Positions 55,376-63,360 of a stretch of DNA of 64,000 nt are shown in pieces. The translations under genes and the position numbers were made by a program. The DNA is taken from positions 82,366 through 146,365 of the forward strand of contig CAIWCC010000099.1 in the NCBI GenBank assembly GCA_903911085.1, in the 5' to 3' direction. A model generated the notes under the pieces. It made no database searches and was not told the DNA's origin. It saw nothing but the letters and a program-made list of their open reading frames with translations. Source of the stretch: an uncultured Bacteroidales bacterium. GTDB lineage: Bacteria; Bacteroidota; Bacteroidia; Bacteroidales; Paludibacteraceae. The first letter of the stretch is position 1; each line of letters opens with the position of its first letter.

Positions 55376-55945
55376 TTATTTTCTTGTCAATGATATTGCC
55401 TTTAAGAAATTTATCTTTTCGTTTTCTTCCCACTTTTTTACGTTTGTAATCGAAAAGTTAGCAATGTCTCCTTTTTTCTCAGCGACAAGAAAATATGTAT
55501 TAATGTTTGCTGTTTCTTTCTGTCCGTAAATTCTATAAATGATAAAATTGTTTGTGCTATCAGTCTCTATCGATTGTCTTTTCAAACCTTGAGATTCAAC
55601 GAAATAATTAGAATCCCACTCATAAAATGATTTTATAAACTCAAAACCAGATTTCTCGCCATTTCTATTAAATTCATATTTATTGAATCTTACGAAAGAA
55701 ATTGCTAAACTTACAGAGTCTCGATTCCTGAAAAACTGTTGTTTGCTACTTGCAAGATAATTAGTCCTTTCCCATTTTCCTGGTATTGTTACTGATCCAT
55801 AAGGAAAAACAAAATAGTCGGTCGTATTCGTTTTCTCATTATACTCACATCCAACAATTGTACTCGTAGTTTTTTGTATTGCACAATTTGTCAGACTAAC
55901 TACTAAAGCTAAAAAAAGAACAATTTTAATGTGGTTTGTTTTCAT
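55376..55945 (-). CDS. Hypothetical lipoprotein (189 aa)
   Basis: Not recognised. It has a lipobox (LALVVSLTNCAIQ, cysteine near 21) and a mixed alpha/beta mature domain (FVFPYGSVTIPGKWER, SFVRFNKYEFNRNGEKSG, DSTNNFIIYRIYG). Predicted to be anchored in the outer membrane or periplasm. It is a stand-alone gene between structured repeats in a region of unrelated accessory genes on the same strand. No motif suggests an enzyme. Confidence 0.7.
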   Translation of the reverse strand: MKTNHIKIVLFLALVVSLTNCAIQKTTSTIVGCEYNEKTNTTDYFVFPYGSVTIPGKWERTNYLASSKQQFFRNRDSVSLAISFVRFNKYEFNRNGEKSGFEFIKSFYEWDSNYFVESQGLKRQSIETDSTNNFIIYRIYGQKETANINTYFLVAEKKGDIANFSITNVKKWEENEKINFLKAISLTRK

Positions 55946-56046
55946 TGTTAATAATTGTGGTACTGATTATTATTTGATATTTGTTTTATCTTTATCAATG
56001 CTTTAATTTTTTTTACCCTTCTGAATAACGCCAGTCTGCGCAAAAA

Positions 56047-56163
56047 CTAAATTTCACCCAAAAGTTGTGAAAATTTCGTTTGGCTGACTTTCATAGTTGC
56101 AATTAAATTAAAATAATCAATGCCTTCCTGCGCCAATTCATCAAAACTTGTTGCTTTCTCCAT
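56047..56163 (-). CDS. Small ORF of 38 aa next to repeat R2
   Basis: ATG at 56163 to TAG at 56047, too short for the track. The peptide begins MEKATSFDELAQEGIDYFNL and ends TKFSQLLGEI, with a balanced composition and predicted helices. GGAGG lies 14 bases upstream. The first codons (MEKA) and the sequence before them are conserved at R4, where the frame is broken by a palindrome, so the start may simply be part of the repeat. It could also be a remnant of a larger gene. Not recognised. Confidence 0.35.
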   Translation of the reverse strand: MEKATSFDELAQEGIDYFNLIATMKVSQTKFSQLLGEI

Positions 56164-56280
56164 AACTAATTTATTTTCCTCCACTTTCGTTGAATGAAAT
56201 GCCTGCAAGCGGGAATACGGTTCAATAGACGCTTCCTAGTGGGTCGTGCCGATAGCAGGAAGCCTGGTGTTTTGGGGTCG
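56161..56280 (-). repeat. B-type structured repeat R2 at the 3' end of the Hint gene
   Basis: Minus sense: CCAGGCTTCCTGCTATCGG, then GCACGACCC, AGGAAGCGTC, TTGAACCGTATTCCCG, TTGCAGG and CATTCAACGAA. GCTTCCT/AGGAAGC can pair as a stem. Closely similar to R4. It begins 6 bp from the stop of the 407-aa gene. Confidence 0.65.
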
Positions 56281-56285
56281 TTTTT

Positions 56286-57509
56286 TTATTTCGTTTTTTC
56301 TGTCTTAACTAAAAGTCCGTTTGCTATAAAATTGTCCGCAGTTTTCAATTCAATTGTATAAGTTTGCTGTCCACTATTTAGTCTTTCAATTGAGGTTAGT
56401 TCTGAAAATATTTTCTCTGACGGTATGAAAACCTTGTCGCCAATTTGTAAATTTTGTATTTCAGTGGTCTGTTCATAATTAGAATTAGATTTTTGGGGAT
56501 TCAAAGAAGCCCATCTTTTATTTTCTGTCCAAAATGGGTGGTCGTCTGTTGAAGTTATTTCTCGATCTTTGAATACTAGCTTGTAAAGGTTTGAATGTAT
56601 TCTATTAATTGTTTTTGTGACTTCTGTATCTTGTAGTCCTTCTTTCAGAAAGTTATATGTTTTAATTTTGTCACCTTTTTTTATTGTCTCTATGTCTTTA
56701 ATTGAATTATCTGACATTAGAATTTTAGTTCCCGCCCCAAAGCAATGAACATCAATCCCATCAAAATAAATTTCTGTAATTGCTGTATCATCAAATTTTT
56801 CTCCTTGGTAAACCTCCAAGATTTCAAATTTCATAGTCCACCAAGGTTTAGTTGAAAGTTTTTTCCAGTCTTTCCTGTCACTATAACCAATTGGTTCAAA
56901 CGAGAATGTTTGTTCTTGTCTTGTGTCGACTAAATTTAAAATGGCAAATGGCTTGTTGTACAGATACATTTTGAGCTTTTTTACTCTAGAGTTTTCACGC
57001 CACGCTCTTTCTGATTTTACGTATCCGTTGACGATAATAATTTTCGTAATTCTTGGATTTTCAGGTGGAAAATGAAAAGTTATATTTTCTCCAATTCCAT
57101 ATCCTGGGACACCTTCAATCCAAACCGTTTTGTAATTCAAATCATCAATGTTTGAGGCTGCATATTTTACACCTTTGAAGGGTTTTAATTCTGAAGAAGC
57201 TGTTGCAGTATCTAGTCCGCCACCACAATACCAACTGCAACCAGAACCAAGGATTTCCCAATAGGTTTCATCAACTTCGTCACAATTATCATAGATTTTC
57301 TTTTCTTCTGGAGTGAGTTTTTTATAGTCATCAGATTTTGATACTTTTTTCCAGACTTTCTCACATTGTTCAATTTTTTTATTAAACTCGATCTCACCTT
57401 CGGAACTTTTGTCAATAAGTTTTCCTAAAGTTGGTTTCATCTCTTTTATAGTCTGTCCGTAAATTGTCAGGCTAAAAACAGTTAAAAGTATTGTTGCTGA
57501 TCGTCTCAT
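56286..57509 (-). CDS. Secreted protein with NADase-type glycan-binding-like domain and C-terminal Hint domain
   Basis: The 407-aa protein has a signal peptide (ILLTVFSLTIYG) and a charged helical linker. A discoidin-like domain (about 85-250; GCSWYCGGG, VWIEGVPGYGIGENITFHF) resembles the NADase-type glycan-binding domain. From residue 254 it is a Hint domain: CFGAGTKILM supplies the nucleophilic Cys1, ITSTDDHPFWT the TxxH block, and TADNFIANGLLV the last strand. The usual terminal His-Asn and any C-extein are missing; the chain ends 7 residues later. Self-cleavage before Cys254 is therefore possible, but splicing is not. No toxin domain follows. It lies between repeats R3 and R2. Confidence 0.75.
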   Translation of the reverse strand: MRRSATILLTVFSLTIYGQTIKEMKPTLGKLIDKSSEGEIEFNKKIEQCEKVWKKVSKSDDYKKLTPEEKKIYDNCDEVDETYWEILGSGCSWYCGGGLDTATASSELKPFKGVKYAASNIDDLNYKTVWIEGVPGYGIGENITFHFPPENPRITKIIIVNGYVKSERAWRENSRVKKLKMYLYNKPFAILNLVDTRQEQTFSFEPIGYSDRKDWKKLSTKPWWTMKFEILEVYQGEKFDDTAITEIYFDGIDVHCFGAGTKILMSDNSIKDIETIKKGDKIKTYNFLKEGLQDTEVTKTINRIHSNLYKLVFKDREITSTDDHPFWTENKRWASLNPQKSNSNYEQTTEIQNLQIGDKVFIPSEKIFSELTSIERLNSGQQTYTIELKTADNFIANGLLVKTEKTK

Positions 57510-57524
57510 ATTCTTTTTTTTAAT

Positions 57525-57630
57525 GCCCCATAACGACCAATGCTATGGGCATTTGGCGGATTGTGAAGCTAATACGGGCGCAAAACTCCCGCTAAATGCG
57601 CGTCCGCCAGCCAATGCGCATAGACGTGTG
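57525..57630 (-). repeat. A-type palindromic repeat R3 (attC-like, internally shortened)
   Basis: Between the Hint gene start and the next gene. Minus sense: ACGTCTATGCGCATTGGC ... CCGCCAAATGCCCATAGC, ending GTCGTTATGGGG 16 bases before the Hint ATG. The two arms are imperfect reverse complements. Relative to R5 and R6 the central loop is deleted (106 versus about 155 bp). The remainder of the gap to 57882 shows nothing recognisable. Confidence 0.62.
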
Positions 57631-57882
57631 GCTGGAAGTTAAGTCATTCAGAATTCGGTTTTATTATTTTCGATTTTAAACCTTTATACCTTATTCATTT
57701 TTCCACGTTTATGTATCTTGTTTTGTTGTGCTTAATTATAGCCTTTATTATTGTTTTGTTTTTCTTGTCTTCAAAATCTTAAGACTAAGCTAATTTGCCT
57801 ATTTTCTTTTCTGAGATTAGACAGATTCTTTCATTAGTAGTATATTTTCTTTCCCTCGTTCACTATGAGGTAAAGAGTTATA

Positions 57883-59832
57883 TTAATTCAAAAAATTATT
57901 ATTGACTGTCTGTAATGCCCATTCATATAATAAGCCGGCTCCACTGTTAGCTTTTGTAAGAACATAGATTTGTTTTCCAGTTGAATCTGTAAAAACAAAA
58001 TTACCTTCAGCATTATATAATTTATTATTGGACATAAAGCTTTCCAATGTAAATTTGCCCAAGTAATTCAGATAGCTGTAGTTAAACACGTATAAATAAG
58101 GATCACCTGTAGTAGTTGTCCAATTGCTTGAGTTACTAGTCAGAACAAAAAACTGATCTGCCGATTTTGAATGGAAAAGCGATTGAATCTGATTTGTAAC
58201 ATCTACATTACCATTGTAGTACATATCTAGTGTTTTCAATTCACTCGATCGGAGTACAGTTTTACCACGGGTAAATATTCTATCACCATCTTCCGAAAAC
58301 CATAGGTTTCCATTCATTGGATAATCACCATGATAAGGTGAATCATAAAGCATAGATGCAACTCCATTCTGGATGTCATATTTTTCAATATCACTTGGTG
58401 AAGAGCCATTATCAGCTCCATACATATATTTTTCCGAAGGATGTAATCGTCCTAATGTACCTGCATAAATCATCCAGTCCGATGAGTTTGATTCTAATCC
58501 TGTAGTGAGATTTACGCCATGGATAGCACACCACTGGTCCCTTATAGGGAATACATATCCCCAGCCACCTGAAGTAAGAACCACATCCAGTGCATCACAG
58601 CTAATGCTGCATTCCTTTTCAAGAGTGCTTGAGGCTATATCAATATAACTTACCATTCCGTTATGACCTACCAATGCTTTTGTTCCGTTGGCATTTACGG
58701 ATACACAACTTGGTGTTTTATTCAACCTTACAGTTTGTTTTGTCTTTGTTTCTGGGTCAAGTATAATCAGTGCATTGGTTGGAGATGCAGTTACCATGTA
58801 TATTTTGTTTGTCTTACGGCAAAATTCAGCATCCACAACATTGCAGTTCAGCATGTATTTTGTTTCCACAAAATGATCGATAGTTACCAACAAAGAGTCT
58901 TTGAAGTTAGCATCATTGTTGAAATTAATGACGGCTGTATTTTTGCCATTTGGAATTGATGTCCTATTGGTTGAGATTTTTAGAAGCACAGAATCACCCT
59001 GATTAACTAATCCTTGCGCAGGAACAATATCAAAGTATTGTTTCTGACTTGAAGCTGACCATGTCAGTGGAGAATTGCCAGTATTCCTGAGATATACATA
59101 TTTCACATTATCCGTATAATCATATTTCAATTCTTTTGCTGATAAATTATAGGTCGAATTTAATGGAACTTCCATACTTACATTTACAGAATCATAGGAA
59201 TTTTCAGCATTTGTTATCAAACTAATCATATGATTATAAATGTTCTTATTCATATTTGCGCGATTACATTGCAATGTGATTGTTACTTTTTGTTTCTTAA
59301 ACAAATTACCATGTGTTGGACTTACACTCAACCAATTGTTTGGCTTGTTGATAGACCACGAAAGAATTCCGGTACCAGAATTTTCAATTGTAAATGTTTT
59401 TGTATTATCAGTTGTACCAAAATCAATACTCTTCGAACTGTTGTAAATTTTAGGATGACCACTAACAGACATGTAGACATAGACATCTTTAGTGCCCGCT
59501 AAATCAGAAATAATGGAAATTTTTCCTGAATATACTCCTTCCAAATTGTCTTTTAATGGTACTAAACGAATGGGATTAATTCCGTTTGCTATTTTAGCTT
59601 TCAACAAGGTAGAATCAATAAATAACCATGATGGATATTGGGTAATTTGATACTGAATACCGGTTTGAGGCTGAACTGATATATAGATGTCTTTAAAACT
59701 ATCAGCATCGGCAATGTAAAGCGTATCTGGTGATACAAATAGTTTTAATGTGCTGATGTCTAGATCATTTTTTTCGCAACCACCAATCAATAATAATACC
59801 GGGAGGATAACTGAAATCAATAGTTTCTTCAT
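57883..59832 (-). CDS. Lipoprotein with BACON-like Ig repeats and a beta-propeller
   Basis: The 649-aa protein has a lipobox (VLLLIGGCEKND). About 25-330 hold three Ig-like BACON/choice-of-anchor-D repeats (ILSWSINKPNNWLSVSPTHG, PLTWSASSQKQYFDIVPAQG). About 335-645 form a YVTN/quinoprotein-like propeller (NALIILDPETKTKQTVRLN, CVSVNANGTKALVG). It is probably a surface-exposed binding protein. No catalytic residues were seen. It is the one gene of this region without a clear attC-like end directly before its start. Confidence 0.72.
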   Translation of the reverse strand: MKKLLISVILPVLLLIGGCEKNDLDISTLKLFVSPDTLYIADADSFKDIYISVQPQTGIQYQITQYPSWLFIDSTLLKAKIANGINPIRLVPLKDNLEGVYSGKISIISDLAGTKDVYVYMSVSGHPKIYNSSKSIDFGTTDNTKTFTIENSGTGILSWSINKPNNWLSVSPTHGNLFKKQKVTITLQCNRANMNKNIYNHMISLITNAENSYDSVNVSMEVPLNSTYNLSAKELKYDYTDNVKYVYLRNTGNSPLTWSASSQKQYFDIVPAQGLVNQGDSVLLKISTNRTSIPNGKNTAVINFNNDANFKDSLLVTIDHFVETKYMLNCNVVDAEFCRKTNKIYMVTASPTNALIILDPETKTKQTVRLNKTPSCVSVNANGTKALVGHNGMVSYIDIASSTLEKECSISCDALDVVLTSGGWGYVFPIRDQWCAIHGVNLTTGLESNSSDWMIYAGTLGRLHPSEKYMYGADNGSSPSDIEKYDIQNGVASMLYDSPYHGDYPMNGNLWFSEDGDRIFTRGKTVLRSSELKTLDMYYNGNVDVTNQIQSLFHSKSADQFFVLTSNSSNWTTTTGDPYLYVFNYSYLNYLGKFTLESFMSNNKLYNAEGNFVFTDSTGKQIYVLTKANSGAGLLYEWALQTVNNNFLN

Positions 59833-60018
59833 AATTTCTTCTAATTCTAATAGTATATTTAATAAATAATTTGTTCAATTGATCTTCTCCTCGGCTCCTA
59901 AGGAGTATGGAGTGTTTCATTAGTTGTTATCTTGCTATATTTCAACTTTTTACGCTAAGCGTCTTCTTGCGTTTAGATGCACAACATTATTCGTTCTCTC
60001 TTTTGTCTTTTCCCTCCT

Positions 60019-60053
60019 GCGACTATGGTTGCTGAGCTTGTCGAAGCAGTCGC
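60019..60053. repeat. Dispersed Bacteroidetes palindrome (GCTTCGACAAGCTCAGC type)
   Basis: The minus strand reads GCGACTGCTTCGACAAGCTC and ends AGTCGC, giving a 6-bp closing stem. This sequence type is very common between genes in Bacteroidetes. Here it interrupts the segment that encodes the small MEKAT ORF at R2. Confidence 0.6.
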
Positions 60054-60059
60054 TTTCTC

Positions 60060-60176
60060 CATACCTAATTTTTTCTTCCACGTTCGTTGAATGAAGTTCC
60101 TGCAAACGGGAATACGGTTCAACCGACGCTTCCTTGCTGGGTCGTGCCGACCGCAGGAAGCATGAGTATTAGGGGT
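60060..60176 (-). repeat. B-type structured repeat R4 at the 3' end of rsgA
   Basis: Minus sense: ACCCCTAATACTCATGC, then TTCCTGCGGTCGGCACGACC, GGAAGCGTCGG, TTGAACCGTATTCCCG and CATTCAACGAACG. Nearly the same as R2. Its first ten bases (ACCCCTAATAC) are also the first bases of A-type R5, linking the two families. Confidence 0.65.
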
Positions 60177-60234
60177 TTGTTGTTTGTTTAGGTTATCTGT
60201 GTTTCTTCAATTTAGTCGTGTCATAATTTGGAGC

Positions 60235-61302
60235 TCAGAACTTGTTTTTCTTCATATCCTTTTTGTAATTCTTAATCACTTTTCCAAACTCTTTATCTTT
60301 TTTTCGTCTCTCTTCAATTGTTGATTCAAAATGTGCTTTCTCACGTTCCATTTTTAGGTAGTTTTCATAGGAACTTTTTTCAATTTCTCCTTTTTCAACA
60401 GCTTCTAGAACTGAACAGCCAATCTCGTTGGTGTGAGTGCAATCTTTGAATTTGCATTTTCGAGAAAGACTGATTATTCTGTCGAAAGTTGTTTCTAATC
60501 CGCCCGTCGTATCAGCAATACCCACTTCTCTCATTCCAGGATTGTCGATAAGAATCCCACCACTTTCAAGAACAATTAATTCTCTGTGACTTGTAATGTG
60601 TCTTCCTCTATTTGAGCTCTGACTAATTGTATCTGTTTTCATTAAAGTTCTTCCAGAAAGGTTGTTCAGCAATGTAGATTTTCCAACTCCCGATGAACCA
60701 AGCATACAATATGTCTTACCCTTTTCGATAATCTTTTTAAGTGCTTCGTATCCATCCTTCGTTTCATTACTTATTGAAAGAACTGGAATGTCTTTAATTC
60801 GTTGCTTAATACTTTCAGTTATTTCAGCAATCTTTTGTTCATTTATTAAATCAGTTTTCGTCAGTACAATTATTGGGTTTACTTTAGACGAATAACAAAT
60901 GGTCAGGTATCTTTCAAGTCGGTTGATATTAAAGTCCCTGTCAACAGCTTGAATCAGAAATGCGTAATTAATATTTGTTGCTATTATTTGTATCTCTCCA
61001 AATTGACCAACTGCCTGTCTTGTTATGATTGAAAGTCTCGGTAATGTTTTATGGATTACAGAAAAATCAGAATCATAGGTTGTTAACGCAACCCAGTCGC
61101 CAACCGCAGGGAAATCTACACGTCTTTGTGCTGAAAAGCGTAAATTTCCAGTTATTTCGGCTTCAAATTCACCGTTTTCTGTTCTTACAATATATCTTTC
61201 TTTGTGCTCCGCAATAATTCTTCCAATCTCAAAGTCTGTAAGGTTATTCTCTATTCTTAATTTTTGGAATTTGTCATTATATCCAAAATCTTCTAGTTTC
61301 AT
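60235..61302 (-). CDS. rsgA: Ribosome small-subunit-dependent GTPase A (RsgA/YjeQ)
   Basis: The 355-aa protein has an OB-fold N-terminus (about 25-95, RYIVRTENGEFEAEITG). The GTPase is circularly permuted: G4 (TKTD, about 147) comes before G1 (GSSGVGKST, about 199) and G3 (DNPGMRE, about 248). A C-terminal zinc site CKFKDCTHTNEIGC (about 278-291) and a basic tail follow. It matures the 30S subunit in the cytoplasm. It is about 40 aa longer than many RsgA proteins and sits in an accessory region 17 bp after a GNAT gene, so it may be a second copy rather than the housekeeping gene. Whether another copy exists is not visible here. Confidence 0.93.
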   Translation of the reverse strand: MKLEDFGYNDKFQKLRIENNLTDFEIGRIIAEHKERYIVRTENGEFEAEITGNLRFSAQRRVDFPAVGDWVALTTYDSDFSVIHKTLPRLSIITRQAVGQFGEIQIIATNINYAFLIQAVDRDFNINRLERYLTICYSSKVNPIIVLTKTDLINEQKIAEITESIKQRIKDIPVLSISNETKDGYEALKKIIEKGKTYCMLGSSGVGKSTLLNNLSGRTLMKTDTISQSSNRGRHITSHRELIVLESGGILIDNPGMREVGIADTTGGLETTFDRIISLSRKCKFKDCTHTNEIGCSVLEAVEKGEIEKSSYENYLKMEREKAHFESTIEERRKKDKEFGKVIKNYKKDMKKNKF

Positions 61303-61319
61303 CTCGGTAATTATTGTGT

Positions 61320-61931
61320 TTAATGTTTAAGCTGTGTATCTGTTACTAGTTTTTCTTTGTAAGGAAATCGCTTTTCGAATTCAATTAATTCATTGGGCTG
61401 TGTTATAAAAGCATTGTCCTCAAAAAATTTGCCCTTTATATCGTCAAATCCATTAGTTTGCAACTCCAACGCCATAAATGGTTCAAAATTAAGCCCATCT
61501 TTAGTAGTTATACTATATTCCTGTGCATTTCTAAATCCCAAACGGTGATAATAATCTGGATTTCCAAAAAGAATCATACCCTTGTAATCTAATTCTTTTG
61601 CCACTCTAATTGATTCATTTAAAAGCTCTGAACCGATTCCTTTTTTTTGAAAATCCGCAAATACTGATAAAGGTCCAACACATAAAATTTCATGTTCATT
61701 ATTTTGCAAATCAATAATTATTGCTTTGGTAGATATTATATGTCCTATAATCTCATTCTCAAAGACAGCAACTAAGTCAAGTTTACTAATATAACTTTTA
61801 CTGTTTCTAATATTATGCAAAACTAAATGTTCATCGCACCCAGGTTTATATAAGTTCCAAAATGATTCTCTTGTAAGGTTTTCTGTTTGGAAAAAATCAT
61901 TTTCTGTTGTTCTTTCGATAAGTATTTTCAT
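61320..61931 (-). CDS. GNAT family N-acetyltransferase
   Basis: The 203-aa protein has the GNAT acetyl-CoA loop QKKGIGSELL (about 100-110), a preceding GPLSVFADF beta-strand, and FGNPDYYHRLGF, typical of YhbS-like members. It would transfer an acetyl group to an unknown small molecule or protein in the cytoplasm. It precedes rsgA by 17 bp, so the two form one transcript and one possible cassette. Its ATG lies 36 bp after the GTCGTTAGGGG end of repeat R5. Confidence 0.88.
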   Translation of the reverse strand: MKILIERTTENDFFQTENLTRESFWNLYKPGCDEHLVLHNIRNSKSYISKLDLVAVFENEIIGHIISTKAIIIDLQNNEHEILCVGPLSVFADFQKKGIGSELLNESIRVAKELDYKGMILFGNPDYYHRLGFRNAQEYSITTKDGLNFEPFMALELQTNGFDDIKGKFFEDNAFITQPNELIEFEKRFPYKEKLVTDTQLKH

Positions 61932-61966
61932 AATTTTACAATGTCTTTTTTTATTTTTTACACTGA

Positions 61967-62120
61967 CCCCTAACGACAGAGACTATGTACATCCTGCGGT
62001 TTGCGTGCACTTCACTGTCTACAAACGACAAAGTGAATTGCAAATCAGCGAAGCTAGTGCAGGCGCAAAACCTGCTAAATGCACGTCATCCAGCAGGTGA
62101 CAATAGGCGCGTATTAGGGG
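61967..62120 (-). repeat. A-type palindromic repeat R5 (attC-like)
   Basis: 154 bp between the Fic gene stop (14 bp away) and the GNAT start. Minus sense begins CCCCTAATACGCGCCTATTG and ends CATAGTCTCTGTCGTTAGGG(G). The arms are imperfect reverse complements. The centre holds TGATTTGCAATTCACTTTGT and a TGTCGTTTGTAGACA hairpin, shared with R6. Differences from R6 in one arm are matched in the other (CACCTGCTGG with CATCCTGCGG), preserving pairing. Confidence 0.7.
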
Positions 62121-62134
62121 TTGTGGCTTGGCAA

Positions 62135-63235
62135 TTAGTTGATTTTCAATTCATAATTTGTACTTCGTCCGCCTTGTTCAGATTTCGCAAGAATTCTCTT
62201 CTCAATTAAATCCTGAATGTCACGCAACGCTGTGTCCTGTGAACATTTTCCGATTTTTGCCCATTTTGTCGTGTTCAAAACTCCTTCAAAGTCGTCCATT
62301 AGCATATTTAGTATTTTTCGCTGTCTGTCATTTATTGATACTTTAGAGTTCTGAAGCCAAAATTCGTGCTTGTAAATAACTTTTTCAAGTAATTTTTCTG
62401 AGTTTTCAATCGAGTGTAATAAGCTATTCAAAAACCATTGAAGCCAGTTAGTTATGTCCAAACTCCCTTTTTGTGTTTTCTCCAAAATGTCATAATATGA
62501 ATTTCGTTCTTTTCGTATTTGTGTCGACATACTGTAAAATCGATATGATTGTTCGTCTGAACGTGCTAATAACATATCACTTAATGCCCTTGAAATTCTT
62601 CCATTTCCGTCTTCAAATGGGTGAAGCGTTACAAACCACAAGTGTGCAATTGCAGCTTTTAAAACAGGGTCAACATTCTGTTCCAGATTAAACCAGTCGA
62701 AGAAAATTCGCATTTCATTTTCTATTTGATTTGCTGGTGGAGCCTGATAATGAACTTTCTCTTTTCCTAAAGCTCCTGAAACAACTTGCATTGGTCCGGT
62801 TGAATCGTCACGCCAGTTTCCGGTTATTATTTTGTACATTCCGCTTTGTCCTGCTGGAAAAAGTGAAGCATGCCAACTAAAAAGTCGTTCCTTGGTTAGT
62901 TCTTTGTCGTATTTTTTTGTTGCATCAAGCATCAAATCAACAATTCCGTCTACGTTTCGTTCTGAATAAACTAATCCTGAAATGTCCAATCCTAAACGTC
63001 TTGCAATTGACGATCTTACTTGTTCTCTGTCAAGAAATTCACCCTCAATTTCAGTCGATTTTAGAATTTCAATCGTCAATATCTCGAGATTCGCTTCGTT
63101 CTGAAGTTCAAAACCCAAAGCGCCCATTTTTCCAACGAGTTTTCCTTGTCGATTTCTCACATAAGCAAGTAATGGTAATAGTTTCTCGCTATTCCATTCA
63201 AAGTTTGGCCAGTTTTGATTGTTGTATAAATACAT
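62135..63235 (-). CDS. Fic family AMP-transferase-like protein with DUF4172 and C-terminal HTH
   Basis: The track starts at 63307, but family proteins begin MYIYNN-like, so ATG 63235 (MYLYNNQNWPNFEW) is preferred (366 aa). Residues 1-90 form DUF4172, including the inhibitory motif STEIEG (60-65; S/TxxxEG), which makes it an N-terminally self-inhibited Fic. The active site is HPFEDGNGR (about 205-213). The last 65 residues (NDRQRKILNMLMDD, TALRDIQDLIEKRIL) are a winged HTH. It probably modifies a target with AMP and controls its own transcription at the upstream repeats. Known AMPylation targets cannot be assigned. Confidence 0.92.
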   Translation of the reverse strand: MYLYNNQNWPNFEWNSEKLLPLLAYVRNRQGKLVGKMGALGFELQNEANLEILTIEILKSTEIEGEFLDREQVRSSIARRLGLDISGLVYSERNVDGIVDLMLDATKKYDKELTKERLFSWHASLFPAGQSGMYKIITGNWRDDSTGPMQVVSGALGKEKVHYQAPPANQIENEMRIFFDWFNLEQNVDPVLKAAIAHLWFVTLHPFEDGNGRISRALSDMLLARSDEQSYRFYSMSTQIRKERNSYYDILEKTQKGSLDITNWLQWFLNSLLHSIENSEKLLEKVIYKHEFWLQNSKVSINDRQRKILNMLMDDFEGVLNTTKWAKIGKCSQDTALRDIQDLIEKRILAKSEQGGRSTNYELKIN

Positions 63236-63247
63236 ATTTTTTCTTAC

Positions 63248-63341
63248 TCCGCTAAATTTGCGGTAAAAATACAATTTATTCTCCGCATGACAAAATAAAA
63301 TCCGCACAAAATGCGGTGATAATACTATTTATTCTCCGCAT
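63248..63341 (-). promoter_or_regulatory. Two 41-nt direct repeats upstream of fic (operator candidate)
   Basis: Units at 63248-63288 and 63301-63341 agree at about 34 of 41 positions, with 12 bases between them. Each has ATGCGGAGAATAAAT, then ACCGCA and GCGGA in the minus sense, so each also contains a CCGC/GCGG dyad. They lie 13-106 bp before the preferred Fic start and cover where the upstream ATG would be. They are a likely binding site for the Fic HTH. Confidence 0.6.
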
Positions 63342-63360
63342 TTTTTATTTTTTGCCCTTG

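Noticed and set aside
59888-59910. Possible fourth MITE copy (GGCTCCTAAGGAGT)
   Set aside because: Only one short internal palindrome matches; the terminal repeats and the rest of the element are missing.
60060-60176. Group II intron fragment
   Set aside because: TTGAACCGTATT slightly recalls intron domain V, but the bulge and GNRA-loop pattern are not seen and no reverse transcriptase is present.
63236-63307. Upstream start for the Fic gene
   Set aside because: The extension encodes sequence unlike the DUF4172 family start and coincides with the operator-like direct repeat.
63248-63341. CRISPR-like repeat pair
   Set aside because: Only two imperfect repeats with a 12-base spacer and no cas genes; an operator fits better.
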